Notes: generated from the sequence alone by a model not told the origin. A stretch of DNA of 64,000 nt from Bombardia bombarda (GCA_030512295.1 JAULSR010000007.1:1574501-1638500); one strand, 5' to 3'. Numbered from the stretch's first letter, positions 45,454-58,059 are shown. Program-made: numbers and translations.

Positions 45454-48097
45454 CGGATTTTTGGTCCCAACCGGGCGGTCGTTTGGTAGGCGCGTTCAGG
45501 AACGCGGGGTGGTTCAAATTCTGGCTCGTCCTGTGGCGAGTTGACTATCTATCCATCTACCTAGATAGTAGTCTGGATGATAAGTTGAATTGGGACCAGC
45601 TATTCGTATGTTGGTTGATAATGATAGGTATGTATTTGAGGTGGCTATGGTCGTCACCGCTTTGACTTGGCGGAACAAAGCACAGCTGAGAGGTGAGACA
45701 AACAAAGCGACCCGAGGTTCGCAGAGCTCTGGAGTTGCACTGCATGCAAGGCAGGGCAGGCAGGGCGTTCGTCTGATGTAGGAGACTGTCGCTGGCAGTT
45801 GCAAATTTGCAAGTTAAGGTCGCATGCAATAGGAGGGTCGCAGCAAGAGGTCGCAGCAAGAGGTCGCAGGCGGGATCAAAGTGAGGGTCGCAGGTGGCAG
45901 GTGGCAGGTCGCAACGGAGAGTTGACAGGTCCCAGGTCCAGCACAGAGGAGGAGGGGAAGAATTGAGTCGGTGAACCAGAGGAATTCTCGGGGATCGTCC
46001 CGAGGGAGGGGAGCTCTTCAGTTTGTATATGCACAGCCGTGTCCGGTCGACAGATGCGGATGGAATATTTGCCCCTAGACTAGCATGAGTCTAGCTGCAG
46101 CAGCAACTTGCATCAGCAGCTGCACCTTGCTGCACCGTAAATCATATCCGTGGCACTTGCCTTGTCTTTGGTTTTGCCATTCCTTCCCTCCCCTCATTTG
46201 CGAATTTCAGGCTAGGGCGTGACTGCACTAGGGGCCAATAGTAAACTGGAGAAGGTGCGATGGGTCCCCTCAGCGGGCGATTCCCTTCTTGGGGTCCCCG
46301 CACCTCAACGCTGACCCGCATTTGGCGCGATTGGGCCGCTTGGCAACGAGACAACCCGCTCCCCTCGCCACATCCCAGGCCAAAAGCTCCAATGATTGTT
46401 CAGAAGCTGCCCAAGTGCGGTGCCAAACTTTTGGGGTTTGTCGATGGCACTTGGAGGAGGTGCATCCTGATCCCGGTTGACTGTCATCGCGCTGTGGATC
46501 TCTTTTGTCTTTGTCATGGATCTTTCCTCCACGTTCTGTCAAAACTCGTCTCGATCCATGGATTTCCTGTCATGAAAGGGAATTCCAGATCCCAGATCCC
46601 AGGGACTGCACCTTCAGTGCCTGCACTGTTCCTGGGCTGAATTGATGGCATGTGCCATTTCCCCTCCCGAAGCCGACTTTGACTGTCTCGCATGTCTTGC
46701 ATGTCGCGTGGCTGTGGCAAAGCCCTCCACAGTCGAGGCAAGTATTCGTTCGCCAGATGTCCCCTATCTCTCTGACCGACTCATGTTTGCTGCAGTGCGG
46801 GGGCGCCAACAGCGGGCCCAAAACGGTCAACGTTGTCGAACAAAAGAACTCTACAGTCACAAACCACACCCACTTGACAAGTTCACTGTATACTCTCGGT
46901 GCGGAACACGGATTGTTGAAGCCGACATTGAGTTGGATTGCCTTCTCCGCTCCCCGCGTCCCCCGTTGTAGCTAAGCACGACCCAAGGAAGGAACACCCA
47001 ATTGACGAAACGGCCCGAAACATGGCAGGCTACTAAGGTTTTGCCATGCGACGCCTGCCTGTTGCGAATTTGCGATGGACGGTGGTATTCCTAGTGAATG
47101 TCGGCGGTCGCTACAGTCGCCCCCCGGGATATTGAACGTTGGGACCTTGGCCAGCGCCATCCTGACTCCAGTCTGCATCCCGATATTCCCCTCCAAGGCT
47201 CCAACCCAAAATGTCAAGTTATCCGGTCATGTTGCTAGCCTGAAAGGGTTCTTGGCCTCGTGTCTCTCAAGCTTGTCAACAATAGTGCTACCTTGGCCAA
47301 GCTTGGGTCCCACCGTTTGCTTCCGGCCTCGTGGCAAGACTTTGAGGATATCCTGCGCCCTGCATCCCCATATTGCTTCTGCAGGCGCGCGATGGGTCTT
47401 ATACTGTCAAAGCAAGTGCAATCATTACACAGCACCAGCTGTGCTCGCTCCCATGGCTGTGGTCAGGTTCTGGTTGCGCACGTCGAGCTGAGGAACTGTC
47501 TTATCCAATCCACCACTCTTGATTCACTAGACTAGCCCTTGTCGGCTAACAACCCCTGGCCTAGTCTGGTTTCCCCATTGCCCCGCGTTAGGGGACGCTA
47601 CCGACACGATCGGGCCCCATATGCTCGGTTATTGGGCAACTCCAACTTTTTTTTCCTTTTCGTGCCGAATGATTTTCATCCCGGTCATTATTTTCCCAAA
47701 AAAAGGGTTACGTGTCTGGGTGTGTGCTGGGTCGTCGCTGACCATCCTCATTCCGCACAGCGATTGGCATCCCCCAAGTTGAAGAATTCATTCTCAGACC
47801 AGGCCACACCACCTCCTCGCATGAAACAACCTGCCAGCCCCGATGTATGCGTCACGGCAAGTTTGGCTCGTGTAACAGGAGATAACCAAGGCAGCTACAG
47901 CTTACCATCACCAATATTACTACTTCCTGCTGGGTCCTGCAGTTCGGATTGGTGCGGCTCCGTCCGGCTTGACCACCTGAAAATCTGGTCTGGTATATTA
48001 CAGCCCGCTAATGGCGGTAGTTCGCTCCAAATATTTCCCAATTATATTATATGCGGGATTGACCCACGCTCCAAAGAATGATCCCACCAACACCACT
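45454..48097. other. Intergenic region without supported genes
   Basis: About 2.6 kb between two minus-strand genes. Apart from the TGCGACC cluster at its left end I recognise nothing. Open frames on both strands at 46,200-48,080 have no domain, signal peptide or consistent codon character. Confidence 0.5.
45818..45913 (-). promoter_or_regulatory. Cluster of six TGCGACC words upstream of the WD40-like gene
   Basis: On the plus strand GGTCGCA occurs at 45818, 45836, 45849, 45862, 45886 and 45907, spaced 13-24 bp. Two spacings are exactly 13 bp with a shared AAGAGGTCGCAGC context, so part of it is a small tandem duplication. It lies in the expected promoter of the minus-strand WD40-like gene and could be a factor-binding cluster or simply a degenerate repeat. 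Confidence 0.45.
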
Positions 48098-49004
48098 CTA
48101 CAAGATCACAGCAGCGGCAAAGGCTATGCCTAAAACGCCTATGGCAGGCCTGACCGCCCCTGCACTAGCAGTACTTGTAGGCGCGGGCGACGCTGTGGTA
48201 GAGGTGCTGCGAGAAGTTGATGAGCTGACGGGGGTCGTTGCTGACTGCGCTGTCGACTGCGCTGTCGTTTCCAGTGTTGATTCCAGTTTTGATGATGTGG
48301 GACGATATGGCGCAGAGAAAGATGTTGATGTGGTGCTCGTGTCACTCAGCGCCGTGACGGGAATGGTCAAAGACCAGCTGGGGGTCACAATTTCCGTTAT
48401 GGTCTCCACGGCGGTTCTCGTACTGGGATCTCCTGTGACGGTTGCGGTAATCGTGCTGCCATAGCTGGCCGTCGTCGTAGTCCAGGTAATGTCGGCGGCA
48501 TCTTGATCGCCACAAGGAGTGCACTGATCCGTGTTACGCGGTGGGCCACCCCAGCTGTACTGGCAGTTTTGAAGCCAGCGTTGGCATACTTCGTTGGGGA
48601 CCGTATTGCGGTAGTTCCAGAGCTCCGGAACCGAGCCGTCGGCGCAGATGCACTTAAAACAGTATGTGATGTACTGAAAAGGATTATCAACTCCGGGGCC
48701 GTCATTGTCGCACTGGTTCACTTGGGTATTTTTGCCACAAATAGCGGAACAGCTCGCGACCTGACTGGGACAAAGCCAATTGCCTGTTGTTGCAGCATAA
48801 TGGTAAGTAAAAACATATCGGAGATGTATACACAGTATGTCAGGATTTGAGCTGTTGCGACATACTAAACGAGACATCTCTCCCAGGTCCAGCGCGCATA
48901 AGGGGCACGACGCAGTCCAAGGCGCTGTAATTGTATCTAGCAGCTACTAAAGATACGGCAAGGGCAAGGGCTATTGAGACTGCGACCCTTCTCAAAGAAG
49001 ACAT
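48098..49004 (-). CDS. GPI-anchored Cys-rich surface protein (DUF7707-like)
   Basis: A 274-residue protein from exons 48866-49004 and 48098-48783, joined across an 82-nt intron (GTATGT...CAACAG) to read GRDVSFSNWLCPSQVASCSA. Exon 1 supplies the signal peptide MSSLRRVAVSIALALAVSLV. Next is a domain of about 100 residues with eight to ten Cys (CPSQVASCSAICG, CFKCICADGSVPELWNYRNT, VCQRWLQNC), the pattern of the fungal DUF7707 wall-protein family. A Ser/Thr-rich stalk of about 110 residues follows, and then a small-residue omega region with hydrophobic C-terminus (RPAIGVLGIAFAAAVIL), as for GPI addition. It is predicted at the cell wall or plasma membrane surface. The molecular role is unknown; family members are commonly annotated only as surface proteins. 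Confidence 0.82.
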
Positions 49005-51102
49005 GTTGACGGCAACGCAGGTTACACCACAGTAACAAATGACGATCGATGCAGAAACGTGCAACCTTTTTTTCTTTTTTTCTTTTTTTCTTTTTTTCTT
49101 TTTTTCATTAAAAATCGGATGATGCATTCTTTTTGTACATTTGCTATGTCATAGTCCGGCGGTTGACGCGCCGCAAGCGTGTTTTTGCTCAACAACTGGG
49201 CAACGATTGGCTCCAGTGTCCAATATCCTGCAGGTTGAAATGACGACCCTGCTGCGCCGTAAAATGGACGACAACCACCAACGACGACGGTTGCATTCCG
49301 CCTGAGGATTCCGCCTTGGGAGCAAAAGAAACACCAACAGTTGCTACCGTGGTATTCTGTATCTGCGCTGAGATTGGAGCTAATTGTGGACTAGAACAGC
49401 CAACAATCATAACAAACCCGCAACAGATATCCCAACTCCCCCTACCGAACACTTGGTCGCAATTCAACGGCCATCACTGTCTTTAGCCGAGGTCCACTTT
49501 AGTCACCAAGTTAACCACGACGATACTAGCTCGTCGGGTAATCTCTGCTAACAACTCCCTAAAAGTCAATTGACCACATGCAGCACAAGCTAACGCTCTC
49601 AAGACGGACTTTAACCGGACTGGGCATCCGGGAAAACTTGGACAACGGACGCCAGCGAACGGCGCCCGGAAGCGGACGCACCACGGCCGGCAACGTGGTC
49701 TGACAGGTGTGGTGCTCCGTACTTGATAGTTTTCACGCCACAGCCTCACATGCCGAGGTTGATCGTCGATATGGATCGTCATTGATCACCTGCTGCAACG
49801 CCTTACAATATCGAGCACCCATGTCCCAAGACCAGAACCCAGCAGCTTGGAACGCTATCCCACAAACATTCGGCCTTGGACGTGGCAGGTTTCAAACTCG
49901 CATTAAAAAATGCAGGTTGGAGAGCGTAACATCGCCGCCCACTGGACGTGGTTCGACTGCTACCTACCACACTGTGATCAATGCTTATGTGCGTCCATTA
50001 ACGGCAGGCAAACCGCAAAAACAAGTCCACTCCGCACCCTGCCTTGTGATCCACTAACGTCTGATACCCAGAAACAAAACCTGGGAGGAAAAAGCATGGA
50101 CCGTCCGTCAAGCACATCCACTACCCAAGTCCTGTACCTGGTGCACTGTGCCTGCTTGCCTAAAAACTACCATCAGCCCCGCGTCGCTCCATTGACTTCG
50201 TACCATTTTTTTTGGATCACAGACAGTCACATTGTTGGGGGAAGGGGGGTTGATCCTGCTGGCGTCTGTCGTCCTCACGCACGATAGTCGATGTGCGTTT
50301 GTGTGCGCGATCGAGACAGTGCCAAGACATGTCATGGAGAGGAGCACGAGGGGCAAGTACTTCATTTGAGTTATTGGGCAGTGGGTGACAAGCCCTCTCA
50401 GGCGGTGGCCCCTTTCCCCGTCAGTGCCCCTTTTACCTGCAGCGAGCCAGGTCAGGGTGTTTGTCCCTTCGCATTGTCAGTTTTGCAACGACGACTGGAA
50501 CATGCTGATGACGTTCGCTCCTCAACACAAACGTCCCTTTCAGCCAGTGATTGCAAAGGAAAGTTGCATGGTCGTTACGCGGACAGTCCAAGTGCCGGGA
50601 TTCGACAGCAACAACTACGTGGACAGTAGACTGGGAGGCTGACTTTCCATCTGAGCTAGCAGGCAATAGTCCTCAATTTCTTGGTTACCCGGGAGGTTTC
50701 CTCGCCGAGTTTGTCTGAAGTGCGGTGGACTACTGGCCAAGTTGTCCCGGCAGTGGAAGCGAGCTTGGCCGCTTCACAAACCATTCAGGCCATGGACTGA
50801 AAAGGCATGAATCACAGGCTTTCATTATATGTCCTTTGAGTAGTTGGATTTCCCCTTTCACCGCGCTGGTTCGCGCCGCCGACTGGAGCATCAAGGCCAT
50901 CGTGCTTTAGGCGGTGATGCCATGTGTGTATATAATTAGCAGCTAATCGTTGTGAGAATGTCCCACCCAGGATAGTTGCAAGATGTCTCTGCCCTTACGG
51001 ACCGTGGCCTGGTTTGTCTGAGGAGCCCATCAATCAGCAAGTCCAAGTCCAGCGTGCCTTCTCCGTCCGCCAAATCAGCTTCCGAGACCTCGCACGTTGC
51101 AA
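49005..51102. other. Intergenic region without confident genes
   Basis: It includes the octanucleotide repeat. A minus-strand frame at 49189-49467 has protein-like composition (ISAQIQNTTVATVGVSFAPK) but no start-side signal, domain or splice partner that I could establish. The rest shows nothing recognisable. Confidence 0.45.
49066..49105. repeat. CTTTTTTT octanucleotide repeat, five copies
   Basis: Five perfect consecutive CTTTTTTT units, about 60 bp upstream of the GPI-protein start codon, so it lies in its promoter or 5' UTR (GA-rich, AAAAAAAG, on the coding strand). Confidence 0.95.
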
Positions 51103-52005
51103 CTACTTGGGGTCGGGCTGGCTGTCCCTTGGCGGCGCCGCATTCCAGACGCAGAAGCACGCGGCCTGGCAATCCGGGTTGGCGTTCTCCAGCACGCAAT
51201 ATGGGCAGGTGCTGGCATCTCGACTCGGAAGTGTAGCAGGCGCGCAGAAGGCCCCTTCGTCGTGGCATTGCTGCGGAGTGACGCCGGGCTCGGAGCCTGT
51301 TTGTGTGTTATGTTAGCACGCCATTGTCTTCCTCTGGACTGGAAAAGCAGCTGGAGGCTGAGACTGGCCGGTGCACTTGTTGACTGTGTCACATCGTTGG
51401 GAGGTACGTTTTACTCACAGGTCATGAGACAGCCTGGGCAGTCGTCTGCCTCGCTTGTGTCTGGAGTCCGAGCGGCGACGGATGCCTCAGGACGGGTCTG
51501 AGTAGCAAGCGTGGTATGGGCGGTACTCAAAGAGCCGACTGCATCGATCGTGGCCTTTGCGGGCTGGCCTTCGAAGGGAGCAGCATGGACTGAGACGGCC
51601 TCGGTGGCGGCGACGGCGGATGTGGTTTCATTGAGCACGCAACCGCAGTATTGGCCACACCACGGATTGTGTAAAATGACCGTCCCGGTCTCCTGGTCGC
51701 ATGTAACATTTGCCACTTTGATACAGAAATTTTTTATCCAGTCGTCGTTGCAGTCCAAGGACCAGTGAGTTTCCAGAGGGTTGCCGCTGACCGCCAGGGC
51801 AAGAGCGAAAACTTGGAGGGCAAGAACCCAGAAGATTTTCTTGGTAGCGGACTGTAGTGGGATGAGCAAACAGTCAGTAACGAGCTGCGGACGCATACTC
51901 TCTCGGAGAGGGCGGATAACAGACACGAAGGAGGGGTCGGGATGCACATTGGAGCCGGCAGGGAGGACAGAACAGAAGTGAATGCACGGGGAGACCTACA
52001 TGCAT
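51103..52005 (-). CDS. Small secreted cysteine-rich protein, three exons
   Basis: A 210-residue secreted protein assembled from exons 52000-52005 (only ATGCAT), 51419-51851 and 51103-51296. The 148-nt and 122-nt introns have GTAGGT...CTACAG and GTGAGT...AAACAG ends, and the total is an exact multiple of three. Splicing exon 1 to 2 gives MHSATKKIFWVLALQVFALA, a clean signal peptide that neither exon has alone. The mature protein has one Cys-rich domain (LDCNDDWIKNFCIKVANVTC, WCGQYCGCV), a Ser/Ala/Thr linker of about 55 residues, and a second Cys cluster (DDCPGCLMTCSEPG, QQCHDEGAFC, STCPYCVLENANPDCQAACF) in which the 3' exon contributes most cysteines. No known domain is recognised. An effector, adhesin or wall protein are options; the first is attractive only because of size, secretion and Cys content. 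Confidence 0.72.
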
Positions 52006-53475
52006 TGTGACAGAGTTGGTAAGAGTTTATGGGCAAAGCGTAGGGTTCAAGGAAAAGAGTGCAGCTGATAGACCAGGGGGTTGACATGGAGAGAGTCGTT
52101 TGGGGAGAGAGGCGGTCCTTATATCGCGTGCTGGAAGAAGCGTTGTTTCGTCACCTATGGAACGCTAAGGTTGGCAGGGTACACAACTGACACCTCTATA
52201 GACAGGCCACGCAATCAGATCAATGCAGCGGTACTTTTATCATTCAGATTCTACACATCTAATCCATCAGATGGCGAAGTGGCGAGGAAGAAACAGGCTT
52301 GGAGTGTGAATCTCCGTGCATGGCCACGGGTTGTTCCAGGGCTTCATCCTCATTTCTAGTCATCTCAAGTCTCTGGATCCATTTAGCGCAACTTCCCTTA
52401 GGCCAGTTTTATGAACCCATCCTCAAGAAATCGTGGATACCTAATTTCCATGATCTGCCCATGTAACAATCGTCGTGGAAAGGGGTAGTTCCACGCCGCT
52501 CTTTTTTACCGGCCGGTTGGACAAATGCCAGAAGATGGAGATGTCAATTTCCCAGAACTCGGAGCATCGAACTTGGGATGGGCGGCAAATACAGCATCTA
52601 TCGCCCTGCAACGTCAGCCCAGGTGAGCCCATCATTCAAGGCCGTGAAACGCGTCGGCTGTGTGTTGTACTACTCTGATAGCACATAATGTCCATCCGAA
52701 CTTATCCACTGCCTGAGAGCCCGAGTACTAGGCACTACAGTTCTCCACTGTGTCCTACCTCTTAGCCGCCTCTATCTCCCGATACGTATCATGGAAATGA
52801 GAGCGCACCCCGCCAGTAACATGAAAGTCAGGTGAAGATACCACAGAGCCCCGAATACCAATTATATTTCCCGATACAAGGGACCACAATCTTACCAGTC
52901 CGTGTAGAAGGCAACAGCCAGCCGAAACTTGAAGCTTCCTCGAGATGCAGCTTTATCCGATCCAGGGACGCCATCCACAAGAGACCTACGTGCGCGTGTG
53001 TTGGTGGTCGTGTAGCAGGAAGACTGACATGCCGACGGAGGCAATAGATCATTGTTGGAGTAGACACAGTACGTGCGCACGGGCAGAGCCTCTAAACAGC
53101 GTTTGTCCGTTCACCATTACGTGGCTGTATTGTAGATCTTGTAAATATATCCATTCATGGCCAAAAGCAGTTAGACCATATATATACTGCATGCACGCCC
53201 AACCAGTCATTGATAATTGCACAGCCTCCTTGATTTCTGCAACTTGACCTTGTAACGATGGCATCGACGTTTATGACTGGCTGATGCGCGAGACAGACTA
53301 CTGCGCCATGTGCAGTGCCAGGCATATTTCAGGCGTAGAAAATGCTCGCGTTCAGCCCAGGCGCAAACCCGACCGCTCGACATTGACTATCACGATGCAT
53401 CAATTCTGCTCTGCGACTTCAATTGCAAAGCTGATAGCAACAAACCCTTTCGACAATTGAGCATCGCTCACAGTT
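52006..53475. other. Divergent intergenic region
   Basis: It separates the minus-strand Cys-rich gene from the plus-strand ubiquitin-like-domain gene. I see no gene or repeat in it. Confidence 0.5.
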
Positions 53476-55256
53476 ATGTCTTTTGGATGGTCTGCTGGCG
53501 ACGTCGCTGCGGCGGCCAAGCTCCTCTACGACCTCGTCAACGCGCTCGACAGCTACAATGGCGCCGCCAAGGCCTACCGCGAGACGGACGAGCTTCCTGC
53601 GAGCACTCAGTCGCACATTGGGCTCGTTACAGGCTCTCTCCGTCTTGGATCATTGCCCAAACTACGGTCCGGAAATACGAGACCAGGTTGACCACATCAG
53701 ACCCCCCATCGAAGCGTTCCTCGCAGACGTGCGCAAGTACGAGCCAGGGCTCGGCCCGCATGCCAGTCCTGGCCGCCATCACAACATCAAACAGAAGCTG
53801 CAGTGGCATATATTTGTCTCGCGAGACGTCAAGGCCCTACGCGGCACGATTGAGGCGCATATGCGCGTTTTGGATACGCTAATGAGTTGCTTGACATTGT
53901 ACGTGAATATATCCTCTCAAGTGCTTTCATCGCCATGTATATCTGCGATGGATATTTAGGTCTAACTGGTTTTGCAAAGAGATCTGGTGTGGACAGCGGG
54001 ACAAAGACTACCTCAACAACTACAGTCCGTCATCGACACTCTGCGACCAGAACTCACGTCTCATCTCGAGCATCAGTTGGAGTCCCTCAGCGATGGCACT
54101 ACGGGGATTGAGTCCGCATTTGACAGGCTCGAGTCTGGCACAGCGAGGCTGGAATCGAGTCTGCACCTTCTTCACCAAAATCAAAGGCGAGCTTTTGATC
54201 AGTTGTCCAAGATACGCCTCGCCAATGCCATCAAAGTAACGCCAGTGCGGATAGCAAGAAGGCCTACCAGAACAGTCAAGACAAAAGTGAATACCAGAAT
54301 GGAGGGAGGAGAGGGTACGGCAACAGCCGCGAAAACAGGTGCTATGGTGAGGATAGCGGAAAGACATGAGACACTCCAAGAAATGTGAGTGAGGTGTCCT
54401 TGAGCGGCTGAAACATGCGCAACCACTGACATGGAGGAAGATACTATCTTGTCTTACTATACCTCGGAAGATTGCTCAAGAATATCCTGTAGGTCTATGT
54501 TTCTTCTGCTGACCCTTGTCAAAAATTCTGGCGGTTGCGCTGACTTCAACTTTGTTATTCTCACAGTCTCTCTTTGAATCACCTCCTGGAGCCCTCACGA
54601 GCACTGTCTCCCACTTTACTCGCAGAATCCAACATAACCTTCCTCGACGCACTCGGAAGACAACCGCGCGTCTTGCCCTACGATTTCTTTCGTGGTATCA
54701 AAGTAAGTAGGACTGTCTGTCTATCCTCTCAACTGATTGATAGCGTCTTTACCACCTACCTACCCCCACTAACCCACCTATTTAGGTGCTGGAAGCGTTC
54801 ATCCAAACCGAGTTCAGCAGCCTTCCAGGTTCTACACTAGTAAACGGTGGAGAATATCTCCTGCTGAACCAACGTGACAATCATGAGCTGAACGAAAGAA
54901 ATTGGAGCGAGACCATCATGCCGGGGGACACTGTTCACATGCTAATGCGCATGGATAATCTTGTGCAACATTCATACAAGCCTTTGGACATGGATGTGCA
55001 GCAGTGTCCTGCAAAAGGTTGCCACGGAGTGTGTGCCATAAGGATGTGTTGGATGTACAGCACTCTGGGGCATGGTCTAATTGGATTAACCCCTCTGGGG
55101 ACCTACTATTCTTTAGGTGGAATGGATGTCTCCACCTTCAAGAGAGTGGTGCTCGCGGAGCGAAGTGGATGGATGGCCCGTACCGCCATAAATCAGCCAC
55201 AGTCCGAGTCTCGAAGGGGGCGTCTGAGAGAGCGTCCAGTCGACGAACATAGGTAG
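53476..55256 (+). pseudogene. Fungal helical-N-terminal / ubiquitin-like-domain protein, frameshifted
   Basis: A five-exon gene: 53476-53898, 53980-54384, 54441-54488, 54567-54702 and 54786-55256. Introns are 81, 56, 78 and 83 nt with good donors, and phases agree at every junction. The N-terminus MSFGWSAGDVAAAAKLLYDL is the conserved start of a large family of fungal NLR-associated or stand-alone proteins. The family body continues as SFLRALSRTLGSLQALSVLD, but one frame away, so a single-base indel near 53587-53594 breaks exon 1. A hydrophobic segment IYYLVLLYLGRLLKNILL precedes a ubiquitin-like (ULD-type) domain: SNITFLDALGRQPRVLPYDF, FFRGIKVLEAFIQTEF and MPGDTVHMLMRMDN. A CPAKGCHGV Cys motif follows. 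Everything except the one indel is intact, so this is a recently disabled gene, a phase variant, or an assembly error. Function unknown. Confidence 0.7.
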
Positions 55257-56506
55257 TGGTTTCATGGTTTGAGTATACATCTGCACGCGAACGCGCTCGT
55301 TTTGGAAGCTGGCATTCTCCCTACCCGGTACTGACATGACCATTTGGTATAAATGGAAATATGGCGGATAAAAGAAGTAGTATTGACATAGAATGAAGCT
55401 GGTCATCCATTACCCAGATCATGGCCTGGTAATCCCGGACAACAGAGGTCCATGACTGGCCTCGTCCCCGCCAACAACCAAAGTAATGAAGTCCTCAAAA
55501 CAATCCAACACAAACAGTACTTAGAGAATTTGACCTTGATATGCAATCGACCAGGAAAGGAAATTCACACGATAAGCCTCCCAGAAGCGGAGACTACAAC
55601 GACTGGAGGCCCAGAAACCGCGACTAATTCAACGGGACGGAATGGGCCCACCCCGTCACGACAAAGCGGCCAGCCCTGACAATAAGCGCGCCTCTTAGTA
55701 CTCCACTTAGTGCCCCGGTGGTTGTTGTCCCGAACAATGAAACTGCAACTGATCCGGGGGCTTGTATGCGCGCCAGTATATGGCCATCTTCTGCATCAGC
55801 TCGGTCGAGATAGGGCCCAGCGCAGCGGTTGGGGCGGCTCCAGGCCGGATGATAAGTAGGTAATGCTGGCTGTCATAGAGGAGAGCAGCCGGACCCCGCG
55901 CGGGGAAGGACATGGTCAAAGGGAGAGGAGACAACAATTAGTTATGACTACCTATCAACAGAGAGAGCGGTCCTGAGGGGTTGTGCTGAACTTTGTGTGT
56001 TGGTTTGAGGGATGGTGTTCTGGATGTTGGGACAGGATCATGGCTAGGGAGGGGAGCACGGAGGAGCCTGCTGAAACGACGACCAGGTCACGATACAGTT
56101 TGTCGTGAGAATTTAAGGAGTTTTCACGGCACCCTGGACACTTGTAACAGTAAACTGACGCAAACACCCAGAAGTAGAGTCAAAGATTGCGTCTTATCAG
56201 GGCCATATTAACCCTTATCGAATAATAGGAGAGTTTAACTCATCGCGACTTAAACAAAGACGCCACCGGGGTCGGTTTGGATGGTTGAAGCACATCTGAC
56301 ACATGCTGATCCAAAACACTTCCTACGTGCGTCGTGAGTAACTGTTTCCAACAGACTCGTCCATGCTGGACCTGTGGTTGCAGAGGTTGAGTTAAGGTAC
56401 GTTAGCATTGCTGCACCTGCGGATCACTCGGCAAATTCGGGTTTACCAGCTGGCTGGATCATGGTGTCGCACATTGTGCCAGTCTCAAACGAAAGGGGGG
56501 AAAGGC

Positions 56507-56528
56507 GGGGGGGGGGGGGGGGGGGGGG
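56507..56528. repeat. Poly-G run (G22)
   Basis: Twenty-two consecutive G residues in an intergenic region, preceded by AAAGGC and a further G6 run; the longest G homopolymer in the window. Confidence 0.95.
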
Positions 56529-57831
56529 TGCTTTTGATAGGGCTGGAATTTGTGCTAGTTTGTCATCGATATGGATCACCTGTCACAGAATGAGTATTTC
56601 TCAATCTGGAAGTTGCACTGATATCTTCGCATACTTAAACGTGTACCTGCAGATTAAACATCATAGGCATGATGGCGGATAGGTAGGTATCCACTCACGA
56701 CTTTAGGGTCGCGCAGCCGCACGACTCAGCAAGCAAGCCGACCCTCCTTGAGAAGGCGTTTTCTTTGTTATGTTGCGTCATTGGCGTTTTTTGCGTGACC
56801 AAAGTCCGAAAGAGCCTTCCCTTCTATTTCACCACTCCCGACGGCAGGTGCGCACAAGCCTCCCCGCTATGTTCTTGACCAGAACCCCACAACCCCAGAC
56901 TATGGATGGTGATGAAAACGGCCTTCTTTGTCCCCACACCGCCAACGAAACGGGTAGTGACGATGCTCGTCTAAACTGCCATCTTGATTACCCAGCTCTT
57001 CTCAGTAGTGGCTAGAGCATCTGGTGACCTCGTATACACGCGTGTACGGTGTACCCACACTTCCATTCGCCGGATCGTCGACCTGGAGTGATTGGAGTAA
57101 CTGGGTAAGGTACATGAGATCATTTTAACACCCGAAGCACTGGAAATAATACTGCTAGGTCTGGAGTAGAAGTACGAACGCTGGCACTAACCACGATTCA
57201 CGCCATACATCGACTCCACTCTCCTCCAATGGTATGAGGAAGGTGCTACCCAGCTTTTCCGAGCCACTCAAGCGTTATTGGCCTCCAATGCGGAACCTGT
57301 CTCCCACCCTGGGATTTTAGTCTTCTCTAGAGATCTTGGCTCGTTTTGTACTTTGCCATCATTTCAAATCCCATGCCTCGACTGAGGCTGAACAAGTTCC
57401 TATCCAGATCGCTCTCCCGAAACACCCGCTGTCACTCGAACGGTCCCCTTCTCATCTCAGGTAGTCGCCTGAGATGGAGCTGCCTGCCCTTGTTCAGTGC
57501 GGGGTTCTTCTTATGAGGTCACAACAGATGCTTTTGGTCCAGCCAAGTTTCATAGCGGAATTGCAATGCTGTTTGCTCCATGCTGGGCTTTGATCGCAAC
57601 TCGACATGCGCTAGTGGCATTTCTCCGTTGAGGGTGTCTGTCTTTGGCGAGATCCACACCTCCCCGTTGGATTAAGCCTACCAATCAAGACCAGGTACTG
57701 TGCCAAGTCCTCAAATCTCAACCACCATCAGTCGTCTCCTCCCGCCATTGTCAGTGCAGCATCACGATAACTCCCATATCCTGACGTAATATCAGCCACG
57801 CTTATAACTATTGAGCTCTCCTTCTCCTCAA

Positions 57832-57899
57832 CCCCACATTCTTTCCCCTCAATTTCCACCACATGTTCATAACGGGGCTTTGGTTCTTTATAACCCCAG
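57832..57899 (+). promoter_or_regulatory. Candidate CreA-type carbon-repression sites
   Basis: CCCCAC (57832-57837) and CCCCAG (57894-57899) match the reverse of the SYGGRG consensus bound by the fungal carbon-catabolite repressor CreA/Cre1. They are 63 bp apart and 160-230 bp upstream of the sugar transporter ATG. Such hexamers are common by chance, so only the pairing and location make them notable. Confidence 0.3.
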
Positions 57900-58059
57900 A
57901 CAGACCTGGGATATCAAGATTAACCGTACATCGATCTTTCCACGAGGAATATAATAGACTCCATTCCGTCGACCATACCACCGACCGAATACCATCTCAA
58001 CTCCTCAGTTTACCATATCCCCTTCACTGTTTACAGATCATCTTGTCCTAATCAACATC

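Larger units (their letters stand above)
55257..58059. other. Intergenic region with poly-G run and MFS promoter
   Basis: Between two plus-strand genes. It contains a G22 run and, at its right end, the promoter of the sugar transporter. A 68-78 residue minus-strand frame at 55707-55937 (AALLYDSQHYLLIIRPGAA) looks protein-like but has no family or splice support. Nothing else is recognised. Confidence 0.45.

Noticed and set aside
49189..49467. Small minus-strand frame upstream of the GPI-protein gene
   Set aside because: Composition is plausible but the start region is unconvincing and no family is recognised.
55707..55937. Small minus-strand frame with natural-looking composition
   Set aside because: No signal peptide, domain, family resemblance or splice partner could be established, so it is noted only in the intergenic entry.
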